Positions 51,784-60,523 of a stretch of 64,000 bases of DNA are shown piece by piece. The stretch's first letter is position 1; each line of letters begins with the position of its first letter. The notes beneath the pieces are model-generated. The model saw nothing but the letters and a program-made list of their open reading frames with translations, did no database searches and was not told where the DNA came from. A program made the position numbers and the translations under genes. The DNA lies in contig NZ_JAFICC010000015.1 in the NCBI RefSeq assembly GCF_017833415.1, positions 91,976 to 155,975 on the forward strand, read 5' to 3'. Source of the DNA: Flavobacterium sp. 1355 (GTDB taxonomy: Bacteria; Bacteroidota; Bacteroidia; Flavobacteriales; Flavobacteriaceae).

Positions 51784-53697
51784 ATGAAAAATTTTAAAAA
51801 TAATTCAGCAATCATAAGTCCAAAAACCGGGCTTTTGATTACAGCATTCCTGATTACCCAATTGGGTTTTGCACAAGAAAAATCAGAATTTAAGGGAACT
51901 ATTGGCAAGACTCTGGCCGATTCTAAAGAATACTGGCCAGAACCTGTAAAAGCTCCTAAGGGTGCTCCGAATATCGTTTGGATTTTATTAGATGATGTTG
52001 GATTTGGAGCGGCGAGTACTTTTGGAGGTTTAATCAGCACTCCGACTTTTGATAATCTGGCTAATAACGGATTACGTTACACCAATTTTCACACTACTGC
52101 TATTTGTGCTCCAACGCGTGCTGCATTACTAACCGGGAGAAATTCAGGAAGAGTTCACGTAAGCGGATTTTCTCACACTATTCTATCTGCCGGATTTCCG
52201 GGATGGGATGGCAGGATTCCATCGGATAAAGGAACAATTGCGGAGATTTTGCGTGAAAATGGGTATAACACTTTTGCCGTTGGTAAATATGGTGTAACAC
52301 CTGATGAAGATGCTACAGATGCAGGTCCGTTTGACAGATGGCCAACCGGAAAAGGTTTTGATCATTTCTATGGTTTCTTAGGTTCACAAACCGATCAGTA
52401 CAATCCTGATTTAGTTGAAGATCAGGCTCATGTTAAACCTGATGGACGTCATTTAAATGAATTGATTACTGACAAAGCCATCAACTATATTAAAACGCAG
52501 CAAAAAGCAGCACCTGGTAAACCATTCTTTTTATATTATGCGCCGGGAGCTGTTCACGCCCCGCATCAGGTAGCAGAAAAATGGAGTGATCAATACAAAG
52601 GCAAATTTGATGAAGGCTATGATGTTTACCGCGAAAAAGTATTGGCAAACCAAAAGAAATTGGGACTCTTCCCTGACAATGCAGGATTACCGGAAAGAAA
52701 TCCGTTGATTACAGAATGGAAAAAACTGACTCCGGAACAAAAGAAAGTGTACGCAAGGTTTATGGAAGTGTACGCCGGTTTCTTAACTTATACAGATTAT
52801 GAAATTGGACGCGTTGTTGATTATTTAAAAGAAAGCGGTCAGCTTGATAACACGTTGATTTTTCTTGCAATTGGAGATAACGGAGCCAGTAAAGAAGGAA
52901 CTCTGCAGGGAACCATCAACCAAAGTTTATTTTCGCAAGGCTCAAGTGATGAACAAAATCTTCAGAGTAACTTAAATAATATTGGCGAAATCGGAACAGC
53001 AAAGGGATTAAATACCAACTTCCCTTTAGGATGGGCACAGGCTACCAATGCTCCTTTTAAAAACTGGAAACAAGATGCACATTCAGAAGGTGGAACACGT
53101 AACCCATTGATTGTGTTTTATCCAAAAGGAATTAAAGAAAAAGGCGGCATCAGAACTCAATACAGCCACGTAACAGATATTCTACCGACAACTTTGGATA
53201 TTGTAGGAATCACTGCTCCCGAATATATCAAAGAAGTTAAGCAGGATATTATTCAGGGATCTACATTCAAAGCTTCTTTGGATAATCCAAAAGCTGAGTC
53301 GTTACACAAAGTGCAATACTATTACATTTTTGGAAACAGAGGAATTTATAAGGATGGATGGAAAGCGGGCGCCGCACACTTGCCTGATTCATTTGCTGTA
53401 AAAAAATCTTTAGGCAAAAATGAAAAACCGGCTGAAGCCAATTTTGATAACGATGTTTGGGAATTATACAATCTAAATGAAGATTTTAATGAGCGTAATA
53501 ACCTGGCAAAAAAATACCCTGAAAAACTGGCCGAGCTTCAAAAATTATTTGACGAACAGGCAAAAGAAAACAATCTATACCCCTTGATTGACTGGCAGGA
53601 TGTTTACAACAGAAGAATTCATAATACAGGCGCTGACAAAGGAAAAACAGTTTCTGATTTAATTAAACAAGCAACCAAACCAGGAAGTACTAATTAA
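51784..53697 (+). CDS. sulfatase of the long AtsA-like family, altered GKWH motif
   Basis: The 637-residue protein has a signal peptide ending GFAQ. Sulfatase features are APNIVWILLDDVGFG, formylglycine motif CAPTR (Cys108), GPFDRWPTGKGFDHFYGF and FLAIGDNGAS. The usual GKWH segment reads GKYGVTPDED, so the His two residues after Lys168 is missing. This His normally contacts the active site, so activity may be changed. By hand count the protein has only 2 Met and the single catalytic Cys. It lies 86 bases after the first sulfatase and is followed by a hairpin. Confidence 0.9.
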   Translation: MKNFKNNSAIISPKTGLLITAFLITQLGFAQEKSEFKGTIGKTLADSKEYWPEPVKAPKGAPNIVWILLDDVGFGAASTFGGLISTPTFDNLANNGLRYTNFHTTAICAPTRAALLTGRNSGRVHVSGFSHTILSAGFPGWDGRIPSDKGTIAEILRENGYNTFAVGKYGVTPDEDATDAGPFDRWPTGKGFDHFYGFLGSQTDQYNPDLVEDQAHVKPDGRHLNELITDKAINYIKTQQKAAPGKPFFLYYAPGAVHAPHQVAEKWSDQYKGKFDEGYDVYREKVLANQKKLGLFPDNAGLPERNPLITEWKKLTPEQKKVYARFMEVYAGFLTYTDYEIGRVVDYLKESGQLDNTLIFLAIGDNGASKEGTLQGTINQSLFSQGSSDEQNLQSNLNNIGEIGTAKGLNTNFPLGWAQATNAPFKNWKQDAHSEGGTRNPLIVFYPKGIKEKGGIRTQYSHVTDILPTTLDIVGITAPEYIKEVKQDIIQGSTFKASLDNPKAESLHKVQYYYIFGNRGIYKDGWKAGAAHLPDSFAVKKSLGKNEKPAEANFDNDVWELYNLNEDFNERNNLAKKYPEKLAELQKLFDEQAKENNLYPLIDWQDVYNRRIHNTGADKGKTVSDLIKQATKPGSTN

Positions 53698-53708
53698 TGA
53701 CTAATTAG

Positions 53709-53734
53709 CCTGCAAGGTTTAAAAGCTTTGCAGG
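53709..53734. other. short hairpin inside the operon
   Basis: CCTGCAAGG and CTTTGCAGG form an imperfect stem 11 bases after the sulfatase stop, with no T-run. It may mark a processing or partial termination site. Confidence 0.5.
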
Positions 53735-53769
53735 TTAACCAATTAAATTATTAACATAAAACAATCCAT

Positions 53770-53889
53770 ATGAAACGAGTAGATTATGAAATTATCGGAA
53801 AAAAGATTGTCGTTGGAATAATCTTGTTTTTAGTTCCGCTGGCAGTTTTGGCCGGAGGATTAACATTAATTAATCAATTTTTAAAATAA
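53770..53889 (+). CDS. 39-residue single-pass membrane protein
   Basis: The ATG at 53770 (after CCAT) opens MKRVDYEIIGKKIVVGIILF and closes with TAA at 53887-53889. The first 12 residues are charged; about 13-37 form one hydrophobic helix. The start of the next gene is 6 bases downstream, tight operon spacing that supports translation. I recognise no family. It may be a small partner of the membrane hydroxylase that follows. Confidence 0.6.
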   Translation: MKRVDYEIIGKKIVVGIILFLVPLAVLAGGLTLINQFLK

Positions 53890-53895
53890 GAAATC

Positions 53896-54957
53896 ATGGC
53901 AGTAGTTCAAAATTCAAAACTGACAAGAGATTTAAGTATAAGTCTTTTTATTTATGCATTGCCTGTGCTGGCAATTTACCTTTATTTTAAACTGGGCAAT
54001 GGCCTTGTGAGTGAATCACATGTTACATTACCCTCATTTTTAGAATTTGTGCAACCGGTTTTTGCCAACATAAGAACCTGGGGTTTAACCGTGTTTATGA
54101 TTGTTTTGGGACTTATCGAATTTGGAGCCGGTTTATACGATGACCAATGGACGGGAGAAGAACGCAAAATTGATATTGTTTCATTTCTTGCTCCAAAATT
54201 AATTTTACCTCCGGTTATTGCTTTTTTCAGCTTAACGGCTTTACCTTATTTGCTTCCTAATTTGGCCAATACATTATCATGGGTTCCGTTTTGGGGAGGT
54301 TTTTTTCTAATTGCAATTGCGGATGATTTAACGCAGTACTGGTATCACAGGCTTCATCATCAGGTTCCTTTTTTATGGCGTTTTCACAGAACACACCATT
54401 CTGCTCCGTATATGGGAATGGCGATGGCTTCGAGACAAAATTTTATTTATACAATTTTCTTTTCTCAAATTTACCTGACTGCAACTTTAACTTATTTAGG
54501 CTTAGGGTTACCGGCTCTTTTTGTTTTGGTAATCAAAAGTTTTATCACTTTGGGAGCACATTCAAGTATTGCATGGGACAAACCATTTTACAAATACAGA
54601 GTTTTACATCCTATTGCATGGGTTCTGGAAAGATTAATTTCTACTCCTGCCACTCATCATGCCCATCATGCCGATACAAGCGGAGATGGTGTCGGGCACT
54701 TTAAAGGTAATTTCGGGAACATGTTTTTTATTTGGGATATTATTTTCGGCACGGGATTGATCACTCGTAAATTCCCTAAATCATACGGAATGAAATCATA
54801 CAAACAAGAAGAATGGTACGCACAATTCTTATGGCCAATATTTAAGTCTAAAAAAGAAGGAAGTGCGCTGGCAGATGGAGTTTTATCAGTTCCTGCAAAA
54901 ACAAAAGCAGAAGTTCCGGAACCAAGTCCGGCTTTATATGAACAAGTTCAATCTTAA
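53896..54957 (+). CDS. sterol desaturase / fatty-acid hydroxylase family protein
   Basis: The 353-residue membrane protein has about 4-5 membrane segments and the di-iron histidine boxes of the family: WYHRLHHQ, FHRTHHSA and THHAHHADTSG. Such enzymes oxidise or desaturate lipid or sterol-like substrates at the membrane using O2. In this operon it may process the carbon skeleton released from a sulfate ester, or act on a sulfated lipid. It sits between the 39-residue protein and the rhodanese gene (5-base gap). Confidence 0.88.
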   Translation: MAVVQNSKLTRDLSISLFIYALPVLAIYLYFKLGNGLVSESHVTLPSFLEFVQPVFANIRTWGLTVFMIVLGLIEFGAGLYDDQWTGEERKIDIVSFLAPKLILPPVIAFFSLTALPYLLPNLANTLSWVPFWGGFFLIAIADDLTQYWYHRLHHQVPFLWRFHRTHHSAPYMGMAMASRQNFIYTIFFSQIYLTATLTYLGLGLPALFVLVIKSFITLGAHSSIAWDKPFYKYRVLHPIAWVLERLISTPATHHAHHADTSGDGVGHFKGNFGNMFFIWDIIFGTGLITRKFPKSYGMKSYKQEEWYAQFLWPIFKSKKEGSALADGVLSVPAKTKAEVPEPSPALYEQVQS

Positions 54958-54962
54958 AGATC

Positions 54963-55682
54963 ATGAAAAAAAATAAAACAATCAAAAACAGTATTACAAT
55001 TGTAGTACTGTTTTTATCTATCATTGGTTTTGCTCAAAATAAAAGTTCAAATACGATTTCATTAGCTGCTTATTACAGCAAAATTCAGGCTGAAAAAAAT
55101 CCGCAAATTATTGATGCAAGAGGCGCAGAAGAATTTGCGTTGAACCATATTAACGGAGCAGTAAATTTTAATCTCGAGTCTAAAGATTATGAACAGCAGG
55201 TTGCAAAATTAGACAAAACAAAACCGGTATTTACTTACTCGATTGGCGCAGGAAGAAGTGTATGGCTGGCAGACGATTTATTAAAAAAAGGGTTTAAAGA
55301 AGCCTACAGTCTGGAAGGCGGAATCGCTAACTGGATTGGAAACGGAAAACCTTTTTATACCAATTCTAAAAGTAAATTAACACTGGACGAATACAACAAA
55401 ATTGTCGCCGATAATAAGACTGTTTTGGTCGATATTGGATCAAAATATTGTAGTGCCTGTACGAAAGTAAAACCTGTTTTAGAAACTTTAAGAGCGCAAT
55501 ATGGTGAAAATTTAAAAATCGTGGAAATTGATTTAGAAACAAGCCCTCAGGTAATTGCAGATTTAAAAAATGTAAAGGTCTTCCCTACTTTAATCTTGTA
55601 TCAAAATGGTAAAATCATTTTCAAAAAAGATGGTTTAGGAGATTTAAAAAATGATGTTAATGTTGCTTTGGCTTCTAAATAA
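54963..55682 (+). CDS. periplasmic rhodanese-thioredoxin fusion, rhodanese Cys replaced
   Basis: The 239-residue protein has a signal peptide (to about residue 24, GFAQ). Residues 33-130 are a rhodanese fold (IIDARGAEEFALNHINGAVNF; EGGIANWIGNGKP). The active loop reads TYSIGAGRS, with Ser93 where sulfurtransferases have Cys, so it is probably not a thiosulfate sulfurtransferase. Residues 138-239 are a thioredoxin domain with an intact CSAC motif (Cys163, Cys166). It may bind or reduce a sulfur compound in the periplasm. Total sulfur residues: 1 Met and 2 Cys. Confidence 0.88.
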   Translation: MKKNKTIKNSITIVVLFLSIIGFAQNKSSNTISLAAYYSKIQAEKNPQIIDARGAEEFALNHINGAVNFNLESKDYEQQVAKLDKTKPVFTYSIGAGRSVWLADDLLKKGFKEAYSLEGGIANWIGNGKPFYTNSKSKLTLDEYNKIVADNKTVLVDIGSKYCSACTKVKPVLETLRAQYGENLKIVEIDLETSPQVIADLKNVKVFPTLILYQNGKIIFKKDGLGDLKNDVNVALASK

Positions 55683-55707
55683 TAATTTATTTTTCTAACA
55701 CGCTTTT

Positions 55708-55841
55708 TTGTCATCCTGAGCGAAGTCGAAGGATCACACAAGCAACTCGATAAAGATTAACGTCAAACCATCTCAACAAAGATTGCAGAAATACTTTGCG
55801 GAGCTACTTGTGTGATCCTTCGACTTCGCTCAGGATGACAA
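55708..55841. repeat. GTCATCCTGAGCGAAGTCGAAGG palindromic element
   Basis: A left arm (GTCATCCTGAGCGAAGTCGA ... CACACAAGCAACTC) is answered by its inverse at 55800-55841. It is the same element as 28798-28933. It is inserted between the rhodanese gene and the third sulfatase. Confidence 0.93.
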
Positions 55842-55875
55842 GAGTGTGTATATTTTTAAAATTCAAAAGTAAAAC

Positions 55876-57492
55876 ATGGCATTATCAAAAATAAAAAAAG
55901 TTATTCTTTCAACAGCAATTGTCCTTTTTCTGCTCATTGTGTTTTTATTCTGGCCCCTCAATACTGACAGAACCTTAATACAGCCAGACAAAAAACTGGC
56001 CGAAGGAAAAACTGCATTTCTGGCACAACAAGACACTTCTAAAACCATCGAAAAAAAACCAAATATTATTATTTTGCTTGCCGATGATTTAGGCAAATAT
56101 GATATTTCGTTATACGGAGGTAAATCAACACCAACGCCTCAAATTGATTCTTTGGCAGCATCGGGCGTGACTTTTACAGATGGCTATGTTTCTTCTTCTA
56201 TTTGTTCGCCTTCACGCGCAGGATTAATTACAGGGCGATATCAGGAACGTTTTGGTCACGAATTCCAACCCGGAGATCGTTATCCAAAAAACAATTTAGA
56301 ATATTATGCTTTTCGGTATTTAATCAATACCGATAGCTGGAGGATTAATCCAAAAATTAAATATCCAAATGATGCTTCAATAGCAACACAGGGTTTACCA
56401 CAATCTGAAATAACTTTTGCAGATTTAGCCAAAAGAAAGGGATATAGTACGGCAATTATCGGAAAATGGCATTTAGGCCACAATAAAGGATTTTTTCCTT
56501 TGGATCGTGGTTTCGATTATCATTACGGATTTTATCAGGCATTTTCGCTTTTTGCTCCTGAAGATGACAATCCGGATATCATCAATCATCATCATAAAGA
56601 TTTTACCGATAAAGTGATTTGGGGCAATGGCCGTGTCGGTATCGGAAAAATTCGCCGCGATACTACAGTTATTGATGAAAAGGAATATCTTACTGAAAAA
56701 TTTGCAGACGAGGCTGAATCGTTTATAGATAAAAATAAAACTAAGCCTTTCTTGTTGTATGTTCCGTTTAATGCGCCACACACTCCTTTTCAGGTGCGCA
56801 AAAAATATTACGATCGTTTTCCTAATGTAAAAGATGAAAATAAACGCGTGTATTTTGCGATGATTAGTGCACTGGACGATGCAATTGGACGAATTGTAGC
56901 CAAGGTAAAAAAAGAAGGTCTCGAAGAAAATACCTTAATTATTTTTGCCAGTGACAATGGTGGTGCCGATTATACTTTTGCTACAACAAACGCACCACTA
57001 AAAGGTGGAAAATTTTCTCATTTTGAAGGTGGTGTCAATGTTCCGTTTGCACTTTCGTGGAAAGGAAAAATTAAACCTCACACCGTTTACAGAAATCCCG
57101 TAAGTTCCCTTGATATTTTTAGCACAATTGCTTCTGCCATTCATTCTGATCTTCCAAAAGACCGCATTTACGATGGTGTTGATCTTATTGATGTTGTCAA
57201 TAATAACAAGCAGGCACACAAAAATTTATACTGGCGCTCGGGTGATGCAAAAGCAATCAGAAGCGGTGACTGGAAATTAATCATCAGTGGGAAAACGCAT
57301 GAAACCTGGTTGTACGATTTAGCGAAAGATAAATCTGAAACGACAGATTTAGCTGCTAAAAATCCTGAAAAAGTAAAAGAACTCAAAACTGCTTTGCAAA
57401 CCTGGGAAAAAGGACTTGTAAAACCTTTGTGGCCAAATCTAATGCATTATCAATTTGATTTTGGAAAGCAAAAATATTTTGTTGATCTGTAA
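55876..57492 (+). CDS. sulfatase (type I, Cys-type), membrane-anchored
   Basis: The 538-residue protein has an N-terminal hydrophobic segment (about 7-27, IKKVILSTAIVLFLLIVFLFW) without a clear cleavage site, so it is probably anchored. The sulfatase features are complete: PNIIILLADDLGKYD, CSPSR (Cys110 to formylglycine), GKWHLGHNKG, FASDNGGAD. It has 3 Met and the catalytic Cys only. It is separated from the upstream operon by a repeat but points the same way and is followed by the YeiH-type permease. Its substrate may differ from those of the two upstream sulfatases. Confidence 0.92.
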   Translation: MALSKIKKVILSTAIVLFLLIVFLFWPLNTDRTLIQPDKKLAEGKTAFLAQQDTSKTIEKKPNIIILLADDLGKYDISLYGGKSTPTPQIDSLAASGVTFTDGYVSSSICSPSRAGLITGRYQERFGHEFQPGDRYPKNNLEYYAFRYLINTDSWRINPKIKYPNDASIATQGLPQSEITFADLAKRKGYSTAIIGKWHLGHNKGFFPLDRGFDYHYGFYQAFSLFAPEDDNPDIINHHHKDFTDKVIWGNGRVGIGKIRRDTTVIDEKEYLTEKFADEAESFIDKNKTKPFLLYVPFNAPHTPFQVRKKYYDRFPNVKDENKRVYFAMISALDDAIGRIVAKVKKEGLEENTLIIFASDNGGADYTFATTNAPLKGGKFSHFEGGVNVPFALSWKGKIKPHTVYRNPVSSLDIFSTIASAIHSDLPKDRIYDGVDLIDVVNNNKQAHKNLYWRSGDAKAIRSGDWKLIISGKTHETWLYDLAKDKSETTDLAAKNPEKVKELKTALQTWEKGLVKPLWPNLMHYQFDFGKQKYFVDL

Positions 57493-57514
57493 TTTTCAAT
57501 CTAATCTTCCATAT

Positions 57515-57693
57515 CCTAACAGGTTTCAAAAACCTGTTAGGTATTATTTTAAGCTAAAAGACAACAAAATAAAAATATTCGGCTAAAGTCCTTTTTCATC
57601 AACAACCTGATGTCGCGGGCTAAAGTTGGAAGTAATTAAAAAAAGATTAAAAAACCATAACTAATCCCTAACAGGTTTTAAAAACCTGTTAGG
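57515..57693. repeat. two copies of a 27-bp palindrome flanking a short element
   Basis: CCTAACAGGTTT...AAACCTGTTAGG occurs at 57515-57541 and again at 57667-57693. The 125 bases between include a GCGGGCTAAAG fragment. The pair separates the third sulfatase from the permease gene. Confidence 0.9.
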
Positions 57694-57707
57694 AAAATAA
57701 AATAACA

Positions 57708-58970
57708 ATGTCAACCTCAGCAAAACAATTTACTATTCACGAAGACTGGACAGTCGTAATTCTGGGATTTTTAATAATCGGGATTTCCCTTTTTATTTTT
57801 CTTCCCGAAGTGCCTGTTTTTGGTTGGTCTGGCACTTCCGATTTAACAACTAAAGTTTTTAGTCCGGAAAACCTGAAAGTTCTTCTAATTCAATTTTTAT
57901 ATCTAATTTCTATCGGAGGCATAGGTGCTTTCTTAATTGGGAAATCAGTAAAATATTTCCTGTTTACTTTTCCTATAGTCTATCTTTTAACATTGATTGC
58001 GCTTATTCTGGCAGGAAATTCTGCAATAAAATCTATCAATTTAGAAGCCGTAATTTTTAGCCTGATTATTGGTTTGGCAATTGGAAATTTTTTCAAACTT
58101 CCGGAATGGTTTCGCTCCGCACTTTCTACAGAAGTTTTTGTAAAAATCGGATTGGTTTTATTGGGAACGAGTGTTATTTTTTCAGACATTTTAAAAGCAG
58201 GTTCATTGGGATTAATTCAGGCTTTAATTGTCGTTTTATCCGTTTGGTATTTTGCTTTTTGGCTTTGCCGAAAATTAAAAGTTGATGACGAATTGACGAT
58301 GATGATTTCGAGTGCAGTTTCTATCTGCGGAGTTTCTGCAGCCATTGCTACCTCTGGAGCAATCAAGGGAGATTCAAAAAAATTGTCGTATGTCATTTCG
58401 ATTATTTTGGTAACAGCAATCCCGATGATGATTTTTATGCCAATCATTGCTAAATATTTCCATTTTCCGGAAGAAGTAACCGGCGCCTGGCTTGGAGGCA
58501 GTATTGACACTTCGGGTGCTGTTGTGGCATCCGGAACTTTAGTTGGAGAAACTGCCTTAAAAATCAGCACTATTGTCAAGTTTTCGCAGAATGTTTTATT
58601 AGGATTAGCGGCTTTTGCAATTTCTGTTTATTGGACTTACACGCATAATAAATCTTCAGAAGTTGTTGCTTCCAAACCAACCTTAAAAGTTATTTGGGAG
58701 CGTTTTCCAAAATTTGTAATCGGATTTATTGCTGCTTCATTAATTTTTTCGTTTTTAATTGTACCCGAAATCAGAGATGAAGTAAAAGACAGTTTAAAGA
58801 ATCTGCAGGGAATTTGGTTTGCATTGGCTTTTACCAGTATCGGACTCGAAACCAATTTTAAGGACTTGTTCAGCAATAGCAGCAAAAAACCATTATATGC
58901 TTTTTTAATAGCACAATTCTTCAATATTATCATTACACTCCTAATTGCTTTTTTGCTTTTCGGCAATTAA
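57708..58970 (+). CDS. YeiH-family putative sulfate exporter
   Basis: The 420-residue inner-membrane protein has about 11 segments and family signatures (GLAIGNFFKLPEWFRSAL; VKIGLVLLGTSVIFSDIL; ISICGVSAAIATSGAIKGDSKKLSYVI; GAWLGGSIDTSGAVVASG; WFALAFTSIGLETNF). The family is annotated as putative sulfate exporters on weak evidence. Beside three sulfatases a role in sulfate or sulfonate movement is plausible, in either direction. It is the last gene of the locus and ends at a bidirectional terminator. Confidence 0.87.
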   Translation: MSTSAKQFTIHEDWTVVILGFLIIGISLFIFLPEVPVFGWSGTSDLTTKVFSPENLKVLLIQFLYLISIGGIGAFLIGKSVKYFLFTFPIVYLLTLIALILAGNSAIKSINLEAVIFSLIIGLAIGNFFKLPEWFRSALSTEVFVKIGLVLLGTSVIFSDILKAGSLGLIQALIVVLSVWYFAFWLCRKLKVDDELTMMISSAVSICGVSAAIATSGAIKGDSKKLSYVISIILVTAIPMMIFMPIIAKYFHFPEEVTGAWLGGSIDTSGAVVASGTLVGETALKISTIVKFSQNVLLGLAAFAISVYWTYTHNKSSEVVASKPTLKVIWERFPKFVIGFIAASLIFSFLIVPEIRDEVKDSLKNLQGIWFALAFTSIGLETNFKDLFSNSSKKPLYAFLIAQFFNIIITLLIAFLLFGN

Positions 58971-59014
58971 AGGATTTAGAAACAATTGCTTTTTTTGATA
59001 TTTTAAGCAATTAA

Positions 59015-59050
59015 AAAAAGGCGATTTGCATAACAGCAATCGCCTTTTTG
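59015..59050. terminator. bidirectional intrinsic terminator
   Basis: AAAAAGGCGATT (59015-59026) pairs with AATCGCCTTTTT (59038-59049). It serves the converging permease and rocD genes. Confidence 0.9.
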
Positions 59051-59074
59051 AATTATAAAGTAAGTTGAATTAAT

Positions 59075-60325
59075 TTATCTAAAGTCATTAAGTGATTTCT
59101 CGATAATCTCAAGGCATTCCTGAATCTGCTCTTCAGTCATTACCAATGGCGGTGCCAGTCTGATTTTATTACCATGAGTTGGTTTCGCCAACAATCCGTT
59201 ATCCCTGAATTTCAAGCAGATTTCCCAGGCCAGATCAGAATCTTCTCCGCTATTGATTACAATTGCATTCAACAATCCTTTTCCACGAACCAGAGTAATC
59301 AGGTTGTTGCGCTCAGCGATTTCGTTTAATCCTTTTCTTAAAATTATTCCAAGACGTTCTGCATTTTCTGCTAATTTTTCGTCTTTTACAACTTCAAGAG
59401 CGGCAATAGCGACAGCAGCGGCAACAGGATTTCCACCAAAAGTAGATCCGTGCTGTCCCGGTCTTATAACGTTCATAATTTCGTTATTGGCCAAAACCGC
59501 AGAAACCGGGTATACTCCTCCTGAAATTGCTTTTCCAAGAATTAAAATATCCGGTTGTACATTTTCGTGATGAACAGCCAATAATTTCCCGGTACGCGCA
59601 ATTCCGGTTTGCACCTCGTCTGCAATAAACAAAACATTATGTTTCTCACAAAGTGCTTTTGCTTTTGCCAAATATCCTTCAGAAGGAACATAAACTCCGG
59701 CTTCACCCTGAATTGGTTCTACAAGAAAACCTGCGATATTTTTTGATGATTCCAAAGCTTTTTCAAGAGCATCCAGATTATCATATTCAATTTTTAAAAA
59801 TCCGTCTGTAAAAGGGCCAAAGTTTTTACGGGCACTTTCATCATTAGAAAAAGAAATAATGGTTGTTGTTCTTCCATGAAAATTATTTTCACAAACAATA
59901 ATCTGCGCCAGATCTTCATGAATTCCTTTTACTTCATAAGCCCATTTTCTGCACAGTTTCAGAGCCGTTTCAACTGCTTCTGCACCGGTATTCATTGGCA
60001 GTACTTTATCAAAACCAAAGTAATTGGTAATGTACTCTTCATAGTTCCCCAATTTGTCATTGTAGAAAGCACGTGACGTCAGAGCAAGTTTCTGTGCCTG
60101 ACTGATCATTGCACCAACAATTTTAGGATGGCAATGTCCTTGGTTTACTGCAGAATAAGCAGATAAAAAGTCATAATATTTTTTACCATCTACGTCCCAC
60201 ACGTACACACCTTCTCCTTTTTCTAAAACTACCGGAAGCGGATGATAATTATGAGCTCCGTATTTATTTTCTTTTTCAATCAAAACCTCAGATTTTGACG
60301 AAAGAATTTCCTGCTTATGTCCCAT
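59075..60325 (-). CDS. rocD: ornithine--oxo-acid aminotransferase
   Basis: The 416-residue class-III PLP enzyme converts ornithine to glutamate semialdehyde. Signatures are YGAHNYHPLPVVLEKGEGVYVWDVDGKKYYDFLSAYSAVNQGH (first ~65 residues), TGAEAVETALKLCRKW, IADEVQTGIARTGK and the PLP lysine in DILILGKAISGG. The length is full. It is divergent from an Lrp-type gene, a common arrangement in which the regulator controls rocD in response to amino acids. Confidence 0.95.
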   Translation of the reverse strand: MGHKQEILSSKSEVLIEKENKYGAHNYHPLPVVLEKGEGVYVWDVDGKKYYDFLSAYSAVNQGHCHPKIVGAMISQAQKLALTSRAFYNDKLGNYEEYITNYFGFDKVLPMNTGAEAVETALKLCRKWAYEVKGIHEDLAQIIVCENNFHGRTTTIISFSNDESARKNFGPFTDGFLKIEYDNLDALEKALESSKNIAGFLVEPIQGEAGVYVPSEGYLAKAKALCEKHNVLFIADEVQTGIARTGKLLAVHHENVQPDILILGKAISGGVYPVSAVLANNEIMNVIRPGQHGSTFGGNPVAAAVAIAALEVVKDEKLAENAERLGIILRKGLNEIAERNNLITLVRGKGLLNAIVINSGEDSDLAWEICLKFRDNGLLAKPTHGNKIRLAPPLVMTEEQIQECLEIIEKSLNDFR

Positions 60326-60523
60326 GATATTTATTTTTTAATAAAACAAAAATATAAAATTTATTTATTTACAGCTATGAAATAGTTATTTTTAACTTCA
60401 AAATACTGTTTAAAGTTTAATATAACTTTATTTATAGCAAAAATAAGTCATTTTAAACTTAACTATTTATCAGAAGTAAATAGAGTTATTTTTATCTTTA
60501 CAAAATCACAAGAAAAAAGTTGC
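60326..60523. promoter_or_regulatory. rocD / Lrp divergent control region
   Basis: The 198-base AT-rich gap has candidate promoters in both directions, including TATCTTTA at about 60493 for the regulator. A/T-rich Lrp sites are expected but no clear operator can be pointed out. Confidence 0.5.
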
